This document shows positions 56,776 to 64,000 of a DNA stretch of 64,000 nucleotides, in pieces. The notes under the pieces are model-generated. The model was not told the origin of the DNA. It did no database searches and worked only from the letters and a program-made list of their open reading frames with translations. Positions within the stretch are counted from its first letter, which is position 1; each line of letters begins with the position of its first letter. A program made the translations under genes and the position numbers. Source of the stretch: Quercus robur (taxonomy: Eukaryota; Streptophyta; Magnoliopsida; Fagales; Fagaceae); contig NC_065536.1 of the NCBI RefSeq assembly GCF_932294415.1, positions 59,297,354 to 59,361,353 on the forward strand. The letters run 5' to 3'.

Positions 56776-59700
56776 AAAAGCTTTTATTAAACAAAGCCAA
56801 TCCAAAATTAAACCTCCTCTCATTGTAAGAGATTATGGAGGATTAGGTCATGGGTTCAAGTGAGACGCACTATGTGCATGAATAATATCAATCTCTATAT
56901 GTGTAAGTGTGTTTTGGATCAAGTAGAATAGCAAATAAGGGTTTGCGGTGACACATCCAAGAAGTTGGATAAAAAAAAAAAAAAATCTTGAACTTGGTTT
57001 TTTTGTCATATATAAATATATGTACACGAGCATCCAAAGAGTTTGCATTGCTCTGCTAATTACGTATTTCACCTATTTAGATGTCAAGGATAGGAGCTGA
57101 TCTAAAAATATAAAATGGCCCTAGATACAGTAACAGTGAAAAAAAATCATGCAGTTGGTAGTAATGATAATCAAAAGCATTTTTGAGTACTAAGTACTAA
57201 CGACTACACAAAACAATCAAATTCCCATCAATAATTTTTTCCAAAAGGAATTTGGAAAACATAATTGCAAAACAGCCAAATAAATTACTCACAATGGGCC
57301 CATTCTTTAAAGCATGTTCCTTGGCAAATTTGCATGCCTGTTTCACAGCAAGGGCATCCATGCCATCTACCTGTTTACAAACATAAAAAATACATGACAA
57401 ACATTAGCAATATTTAAAAAAAAAAAAAACTTATAAGTTGTCCACAAAATACCCACATATCTCCAATTAGTCTAGCCTTACAACTATTTTTTAATGGAAC
57501 ATAACATGATCTCTCCAGAAGGCCCTAATTCTAGTTCTACTCAAAGAATCCACTCCAAAATGACCAAATATTCACAATAAATATATAAAATATACTCGCA
57601 TATGTAAACATACTACATAAAGTTCACCAATAAACATGGATGTCTATCAGGAACTTTAATCCCTGCAGTCCTGCACTCACCACAGGGTGCACTAATAAAT
57701 TTTAGATCAGCAGTCTCTCAAACAATATAATTCTTGAAATGTTAATCCTCTAGAAACGGTATAACATATCCAAATATCAGTTGAAATAAGAATTTGTGTA
57801 CAACTCAAAGTGAAAACTTTGCAGACCACAAGTTTGCAACATGTCATGAGAGAGAAAGTAACCTCTCCAATCAGGTGCAATGCTCCTCGAACACCACACT
57901 TTTGAGGGGAGGAAAAAGCAACTCCACCCAGGGGGAGGGGGTGATTAAAGAATAATAATACAAGTTACATGAGGAATACCTTTTTTATATAATAGAAGCA
58001 TACCAGCATCTTAATGGTTTTTTAATATAATCAGCGGCAACAATCCTTTTTTTTTTTTTAATGGTCAATGTATTGAGCAGAATTTGCTATCACAACCTCA
58101 CACTTCATCAATTCTTATGGCAAATGGAAGTGCCATTTGAGGCTAAGCCTATTGGCATGACTATCAAGATGAGAATCGTAAAAGACTTCCAAAATCCAAG
58201 TTGCATATGGTATCTTAAAGCTGAACATGCACTAGTAGGCAGTCCATCTTTCAAAGTTAAAGCAGCTTAACCATATCTGAAACCCACTGACATTCACAAT
58301 TTATGACAATTCACAAGTCCCATTCATAGGCAGACCTCAAAAACTTGGACAAAAAAGGATGATAACACTTGCATCCTTGAATATGTCCTACCTAAATAAT
58401 CAATAAATTTGGCTCCAGGCAGCGCAGTAGAGTAGCGATGTACCAAAACAATTGTACAATATTGATCAAAAGAATTAATAAATTACAAAGACTTGCTCGG
58501 CTTCTAACAGATTACTCAAAAACATCACTTTTTTTAATCTATCAATTACCAAACCAATGACTCATAAACTCTAAAGCTACACAATCATAATTCAATAGCC
58601 ATCCACAAAATAGTTGACTGATAAACTTTTAAGCTTCACACTCATAATTCAAACACCCTCATTATAGCATAAATTTCATTTCTAGAAATAGCCCACAAAA
58701 TGGTTTACTAATAAACTTTTAAGGTTCAAACAGCCCACAAAATAGTTGACCAATAAACTTTTAAGCTTCATACTCATAATTCAAACACCCATATCACAAT
58801 ATACATTTCTAGAAACAGCCCACAAAATAAAAACTACCAACAAACTTGTTAGTATTATATATCAGAATATTCCGACCAAGAGGCTCGTAGCTCATCTGGC
58901 ACCTCCTGGTGTTTCCAACAAAGACATCTAGCGTTCAAATCCCCCACTCCCATTGTAACTATCAAATTATATTCCTATAAACAAGTAGACCATGGTTTAG
59001 CAATACCACTCGTAACAAACTTCTATATAGCAAAGATATAGCAATTTGGGGCTTACTACTTTAATTCTCTTCCTTCTACTTTTCTCTCTTCTCCCTATAT
59101 TATTCCATTTCCGTCTTTCTATATTATAAAAACTAAGCAGAATCTACAAAATTTAACAATCCAGTAAAAATTAACATGAGTTAAAAGTCACCTTCAATCC
59201 AGGAACATAGTCTCCACGCTTGTAATAAGATGGACTCTTCGCTGCTCTCCACTCCGCAGTTCCCATACCATCTTCAAAAACCAAACAAATCCAAATCACA
59301 CAAAACCAATAAAGTCAAAATCTCAAATTAAATTTTAACCTAAAATCGACAATTCCTTACAGTGATTATTCTCGCAGACCAAAATCGCAGGCAGATCCCA
59401 AAGCGCAGAGATATTCAAAGCCTCAAACAACTGTCCCTGATTGGCAGCACCGTCACCGTACAAAGCAAACGTAACTGTTCCATCCTTCTTGTATTTCTGT
59501 GCAAAAGCCAATCCACAACCTAGCGGAACCTGAGCTCCGACGATTCCATGTCCGCCGTAAAACCCCGAGTCCTTCTTGTAAAAATGCATAGATCCTCCTT
59601 TTCCTTTGGAGCAACCGTGTATGCGGCCCATGAGCTCGGAGAAAACCTCCAACAAAGTTCCACCGCGGCCGAGAAAAGTACAGTGATCGCGATAAGCGGT

Positions 59701-60060
59701 GATGATGCTATCTTTCTTCGTGATCGCCGCCTCCATGCCGACGGCGACGGCCTCTTGGCCGTCGTATAGGTGGCAAAACCCGCGGATCAGTTTGGCCTTG
59801 TAGAGCGAGTCGGCGGCGATCTCCATGCGGCGCATCGTCGCCATGTCGCGGAAGAAGGAGAGGAGCTCCGACGGCGTGGTATCGACGGAGCGCGACGGCG
59901 ATTCGCATTTGTGGGAGGTGAAGGGAACGGAGGTCTCGATCGTGAGGGTTCTGGTGTCGTCGGTCGAGAGTTGGCGGCGGAGATTTGGGGAGAGGAAGGC
60001 GGAGATAGGGCGGAGGAGATTGGAGCGCGAGGTTGAAGAGGCTACGTGTGCTAAGGCCAT
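53233..60060 (-). CDS. Pyruvate dehydrogenase E1 component subunit alpha, mitochondrial
   Basis: Eight exons on the minus strand: 59361-60060, 59192-59271, 57293-57370, 54439-54534, 54271-54342, 53942-53995, 53720-53785, 53233-53277. All introns are GT-AG, phases fit, and the product is 396 aa, the normal plant length. Residues 1 to about 30 are Ser/Arg/Leu-rich like a mitochondrial presequence ([18 protein letters not shown]...). The thiamine diphosphate motif spans GDGAANQG (about 202-209) to ENN (230-232), 30 residues later. Exon 4 carries the phosphorylation loop [20 protein letters not shown] with Ser at about 299 and 305, the sites through which PDH kinase switches off the enzyme. With E1 beta it decarboxylates pyruvate and passes the acetyl group to E2 lipoate in the matrix. 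The long intron 3 and intron 2 hold repeats (listed). Arabidopsis relatives are IAR4 and E1 ALPHA; which one this matches is not resolved. Confidence 0.95.
55053..55575 (+). pseudogene. RTE-type LINE reverse transcriptase C-terminal relic
   Basis: Inside PDH intron 3, antisense to the gene. Translating the plus strand gives [20 protein letters not shown], then broken pieces [33 protein letters not shown], and a tail resembling the RTE C-terminus (IELQRKTIE). The order matches the end of plant RTE LINE polyproteins, whose usual form is 'kGKFYrtaiRPAmLYG...'. Many stops and frameshifts are present. Confidence 0.75.
55889..55921. repeat. Small perfect hairpin in PDH intron 3
   Basis: CGCACTATCAT and ATGATAGTGCG are exact reverse complements separated by CATCATC. 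It sits in a locally GC-richer patch (about 55840-56000) that also contains CCGTGG/CCACG and looks imported, but I cannot name the element. Confidence 0.75.
56736..56775. repeat. (AT)n(TG)n compound microsatellite in PDH intron 3
   Basis: About 8 AT units followed by 12 TG units. Seen directly. Confidence 0.95.
58590..58840. repeat. Imperfect local tandem repeats in PDH intron 2
   Basis: The phrase CCCACAAAAT(A/G)GTT recurs near 58690 and 58735 (variants near 58602 and 58818), each followed by AATAAACTTTTAAG and often by TCATAATTCAAACACCC. This is an irregular array of at least four pieces. Confidence 0.75.
58880..58970 (+). mobile_element. tRNA-like SINE fragment in PDH intron 2
   Basis: It has a polymerase III A box (GTAGCTCATCTGGC, about 58887-58900) and a B box (GCGTTCAAATCC, about 58931-58942) at tRNA-like spacing. 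No acceptor stem closes the structure, so it is a SINE head rather than a tRNA gene. It lies antisense to the PDH gene. Target duplications were not found. Confidence 0.65.
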
Positions 60061-60097
60061 CTCGATCGTTTTGGATGATCGTTCTGGCCCTGTGAAG

Positions 60098-60127
60098 AGA
60101 GAGAGCGAGAGAGAGAGAGAGAGAGAG
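60098..60127. repeat. (GA)n microsatellite in the PDH 5' leader
   Basis: A GA-dinucleotide run about 40-65 bp upstream of the PDH start codon. On the transcribed strand it is a CT tract, common in plant 5' UTRs. Confidence 0.85.
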
Positions 60128-61232
60128 TGAAGAGGTGAAATGAAATGAGTACGGAACTCGGTCCTGCTTGGTAGGCTACTGAAAAGTCTGAAATGCTTGG
60201 GGGTCTTTTCTCTCGCTTTTTATTTTAATTTTTTTCCGACAAAAACAAAACAAAAATGGTTGCTTTTTTTTTTTTTTAATTCAGATATTTAAAATTAAAA
60301 CACCAATTAGGTTGAACTAATTCAATGCTTGATACGGGTTTGGTAACTATATATATATAAGCACCAAATCTTCCTTAACAAATTTCAAGTTTATTTTAAA
60401 ATAAATTTTAACCTATAATATCTGTTCTTAATAAAAAATTCCTAAGCTAAATTTAGGCAAGGGTTCACCCTAGCATAAAAAGACAAAAGAGGTATGAATT
60501 ATATTGACAAAAAAATTTGGTGACTCTCTCACTCACTCTAGGCTTGTAGCTATAAGTAAGGGCAAAACTAATGCTTCCTTCAGCCTTGTTGCATATAACT
60601 AAAAATCATTAATAACAGAGTCACTTTATCAAATATTGACTTTCTTTAATCTATAAAATATTTTCTTGCTAGTAAGTAGGCATCAAGGGTAAGCAAAAAT
60701 GTGGTGCGCGTGGCGGGGTAGGTGAGGTGTTTTAGGTTTTAATTTTTGTTTGGCTGCGGCACAAACTCCCAACGGTCTTTTCACCCAGTAGATCCATCCA
60801 AAAGGGTGGGTCAGATCAGATCTACGAGATACGTAATAGTAAATAGTATCTTCTATCTTGTGCAGTACTACAGTCTCCATCCATTGCGATTGGTGTCCTC
60901 ATTGTATGGGTTCATCATTTCAACGTACATGGTCCTCACTTGTTTTTATGAGACATCTGTTAAATCAGAACACCAAACCTTCTTTTCTTTTCTTTTTTGA
61001 ATTTTTTTTTCCTATTATCATCGTGGTACATTGTAAATAGTAAAAAAATAAAAATAAAATTATATCCATGTAAAAATAACAAAAATTCCACTATAATTTG
61101 ACACATAAGATAATTATGCTAAAAATTGTAACAATTTATGTAATATTAGAATGATTTTTTAAAAAAAATGCTTCCCTTCAAAAGATAAAGATTTTACTCC
61201 AAATTCAATGTAATAAAATAGCAATTAGCGCC
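60128..61232. other. Upstream region of the PDH E1-alpha gene
   Basis: The PDH promoter must lie in the first few hundred bases. No other gene supported. Confidence 0.5.
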
Positions 61233-61235
61233 TAA

Positions 61236-62208
61236 GAGCATCCATAGCAGCTTTCTTAAATGTGTTAAATGCTATAATATTTGGCATTTGGTACACCAAA
61301 CATCAAAAACAGAGTTTTATCAAATGTGTTAAATGTGCTAAACTTTTGTAACATGCTACAGTACCGTCTCAAATATGAGACGGTACGGACAACAATTGCA
61401 AAATCTATATTGTTATTTTATTCCCATTTTCTCTCTCCTCATCACAGATATTTGAGACAGTACGGACAACAATTGCAAAATATATATTGTTATTTTATTC
61501 CCGTTTTCTCTCTCCTCATCACAGATATCTCTCTCTCCGTCTTCTCATCTCTGTCTTCTCTATTCGTTTTCCACAGCATGTCAATCACCAAAGGCCACCA
61601 TTCGACGCTGCCAACCATCTGTCTTCTCTATTCCGCTTCGGGTTTTTTTTTTTTTTTTTTTGTTCGTTCACGTTTTTTTGGCTGTGGTTTGATGGGTGGG
61701 TTGGGTAATGGGTGTGGTTTGATAGGTGGGTTGGGTAATGGGAGGGTTCGAATGGGCAGATTGGTGGTGGGTGGGTTGAGATGGTGATGAGTGGATCGGT
61801 GGTGGTGGGTGGGTCGACTGGTGATGGGTGAATCGATGGTGGCGTCGATCTCTGTTCTAATTTGTTTTTGTTTTTGTTTTTCTGTTTTAGTGGTTGTGAT
61901 TTGATGGTGGATTCGGCGGCGATTGTGGGGTTTTTTTTTTTTGTCCCTGGTGATTGTGGCCGTAACAATTTTTTTGGTGATTATGGCCGCAACAATTTTT
62001 CTGGTTGTTGTTGTTGTTGATGATGATGATGATGGGGGAGAAATTTAATATATTATTTTTATGTGTTGTAAATATTATTTTAATGTATAGAATTGAAGAA
62101 TAAAACATTTGATAAATGAGATATTGTAAAATGATATGATAAAATAATAAAGTAGGCTTTTGGTGTGTCAAAATGACATTTTTTATAAGACAGCAGCTAC
62201 GGATGCTC
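61236..62208. mobile_element. Non-autonomous PIF/Harbinger-like element (973 bp)
   Basis: Left end GAGCATCCATAGCAGC and reversed right end GAGCATCCGTAGCTGC match at 14 of 16 positions and are flanked by TAA on both sides (61233-61235 and 62209-62211), the PIF/Harbinger target site. Inside are a palindrome at about 61361-61386, a 77-bp direct duplication (TACGGACAACAATTGC at 61384 and 61461) and a G/T-rich region with GGGTGGGTTGGGTAATGGG repeats. There is no transposase. Confidence 0.82.
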
Positions 62209-62211
62209 TAA

Positions 62212-63532
62212 CTCTACTGTTAGTTTGCTCGCCAATAATGATTCCTCAAATGTTGTTGATGATTGCAGGACCTTACTAAACCAAATTCCCCACGAAAGAT
62301 CAATCATTCGTTTAGAGAAGCCAACTCTTGTATTGATTTTCTTTGCATGGATGGTTGTCCACAAGACTTCCTTATTTTGAATAATACTCCTACGGAGTTA
62401 GCTTTTGATGCATGACTTTACTAGTCTATGATGTAACACAATTTGTATAGATACTGCCTCTATGACAGGCTAGTTTTCTTACATATATAATATCCCTATT
62501 ACCCCCCCTCCCCAAAAAAAGACCATGCAAAATTGCAAATTTCAGACCAATTCTATAATAATAATAATGAAAATTTGTAAGTTAATTGATAATATTATGG
62601 TTAATCAGTTTGTTGGAAATGTGATAGAGTGTGGGTTTAGAGATAATTGAATGAGTGTATTGGAGGTTAGAATTCCTTACCAACAATTTAGAAATGAATG
62701 GTGTACATGTACCCCAAATTAGGGTATTTTCCATTTAAAACTTCTGAATGATAATTATATTGAAATGATGTATTTCAGTGAAATGTATTATAAAAATGCT
62801 TTATGACAGAATGTATGTTATATATTTATTTATATAAATATATATATATTAATTGTGTTTGGTTACTTTGCTATTATGCTAATATTTTTATTAAAAAAGG
62901 AATTATGTAAAATGAAATTGATTTTGATTACCTAGAATGTAGTTTTTTATATATTAAATAATGATTTATTCTAAAAACATTATACAATTTTTTTTAATAA
63001 ATAATAACCATAACAAAAAATATTCAAGAAAATATTTCCTCCAATTTTAATCCGGATATAAGACATGACATTTAAAACATCCAAAGATCATAAAAGATCA
63101 ATGTAAATTACACATAATCAAATAAAATGGCACCCATCTCACATTTGGCTAAAGATTAAAGGGAATTTAAGACTTCTAAATGGGACGAGATCTTATCTTG
63201 AGATGCCTTACAAACTTAAGTCTAATATATTTACCATCTTTATTTAAAATTTTAAATAGAACTACCCAAAAATAATTTTTAGATATGTCGAAAATTGAAA
63301 TATAAAATATTGTAAAAAATGTACCAGTTCAATCACTCTATAGTCTTTAGTTGCCAATGTCTAGTCCAGCCTCTCTCGAATCTCCGTTACACCTCGTCTC
63401 TAATTGTCCCATCACCCATGTATATACTTGTGAACCCCATGTCAAATTCACACAACCAAACTCATGCATTATTATTTTTTTTATTTTTTATTTTTTTTGT
63501 TTTTTAAGAAGACCAAACTCATGCATTTGATG
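62212..63532. other. AT-rich intergenic region
   Basis: No gene supported. A segment near 62260-62400 has codon-like composition with stops and could be more LINE remnant, but I could not assign it. Confidence 0.5.
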
Positions 63533-63926
63533 TTCAGGTTTGGCCAATTGACCCAACTTCTCATGTTTTAAAACTATTTTGTTGAAATCTCGACAACAGA
63601 CCCACGACAAGTTTTAGTTTACCATATTTCTCATCGATTAATTGTTTCCACATGGCCATAAAAACTAGTCATTCGATATTGTCTTCTTTCTTTACCAACA
63701 TCAATCATCGCTTAAAAAAAAAAAAAAAAAAAAAAAACATCAATCATCGAATCCACACGATGCTTAAGAGTAGCTCATCACAGTTGGACGCATTGTGTTG
63801 TTCCATTATCCATATCAAAGCCAAACCACCCAATGACTTTTTTTTGTGAACCACTAAAATATTTTGAAAACCAAGGCTTGCCATTCTTTGATGTTCCAAT
63901 CGTGTTTGACTTAGAAACTTTACCAT
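63533..63926 (-). pseudogene. L1-type LINE endonuclease domain relic
   Basis: On the minus strand, pieces follow the order of the plant L1 endonuclease (APE) domain: FLSQTRLEHQRM, LGFQNILVV, GGLALIW, then after a 22-base homopolymer RRQYRMTSFYGHVET and a VVEIS-like remnant of the GDFNE block. Stops and a frameshifting T/A run (about 63714-63736) make it dead. The N-terminal edge may continue past 63926 towards the window end. Confidence 0.65.
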
Positions 63927-64000
63927 AGAGCTCTCTTTTTTCTCTTCATTTTGTAGCCCAAACCCTTCTACATTTGCTTTTGTTTAAATAGGCCTAGGTC
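63927..64000. other. Window edge, possibly continuing LINE relic
   Basis: Short and truncated by the window end; nothing further can be supported. Confidence 0.3.

Noticed and set aside
58880-58970. Possible tRNA gene (A and B boxes at correct spacing)
   Set aside because: No acceptor stem or proper anticodon arm can be formed. It is better explained as the tRNA-derived head of a SINE.
59548-60130. Plus-strand frames opposite PDH exon 1
   Set aside because: Shadows of a GC-rich exon whose minus-strand product is clearly PDH E1 alpha.
1-64000. CRISPR arrays, bacterial operons, riboswitches, rRNA genes
   Set aside because: None seen; the tandem repeats here are two- or three-copy or microsatellites without spacer structure, and gene architecture is eukaryotic.

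Overview
This is an AT-rich window of a eudicot nuclear genome. The evidence is GT-AG introns, a plant class I formin, a germin-like protein, a GATL glycosyltransferase, a WVD2-like/TPX2 protein, and plant-type transposons (Ty3/gypsy of the Tat type, hAT, PIF/Harbinger, RTE and L1 LINEs, tRNA-derived SINEs). The mix of small foldback elements reminds me of woody eudicots such as Fagaceae. That is an impression, not something I could test. No bacterial, organellar or CRISPR features were seen.

Layout. 1-13.9 kb is gene-free and AT-rich. It holds a 1.05-kb hAT-like element carrying a broken piece of a DUF538 gene (2976-4027), an orphan C-terminal exon (5978-6118), an RNase H-like retroelement relic (7565-7783), several short tandem duplications and an LTR remnant near 10.4-11.0 kb. 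13.9-30 kb is the main gene-bearing part: a two-exon class I formin (+), a seven-exon TPX2/WVD2-like gene (-), a single-exon germin-like gene (+) and an intronless GATL gene (-). 32.4-52.4 kb is a transposon-rich block: numerous MITEs, a large direct tandem duplication (33.9-38.9 kb) whose two copies serve as each other's empty sites for a solo LTR and a Tourist-like MITE, a SINE with long target-site duplications, and a decayed Ty3/gypsy element (40.5-45.9 kb) that lost its 3' half through a microhomology deletion. 53.2-60.1 kb is a complete eight-exon gene for the mitochondrial pyruvate dehydrogenase E1 alpha subunit (-); its introns contain an RTE LINE relic, a tRNA-like SINE and local repeats. 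61.2-62.2 kb is a non-autonomous PIF/Harbinger element, and the window ends in a decayed L1-type endonuclease fragment.

The five intact genes are not an operon or a pathway cluster. They act in actin nucleation at membranes, microtubule binding, the cell wall/apoplast, wall polysaccharide synthesis in the Golgi, and mitochondrial carbon metabolism. I did not find a convincing new multi-gene system. The most informative structures are the gene-capturing hAT element, the self-dating tandem duplication and the microhomology-truncated retrotransposon.
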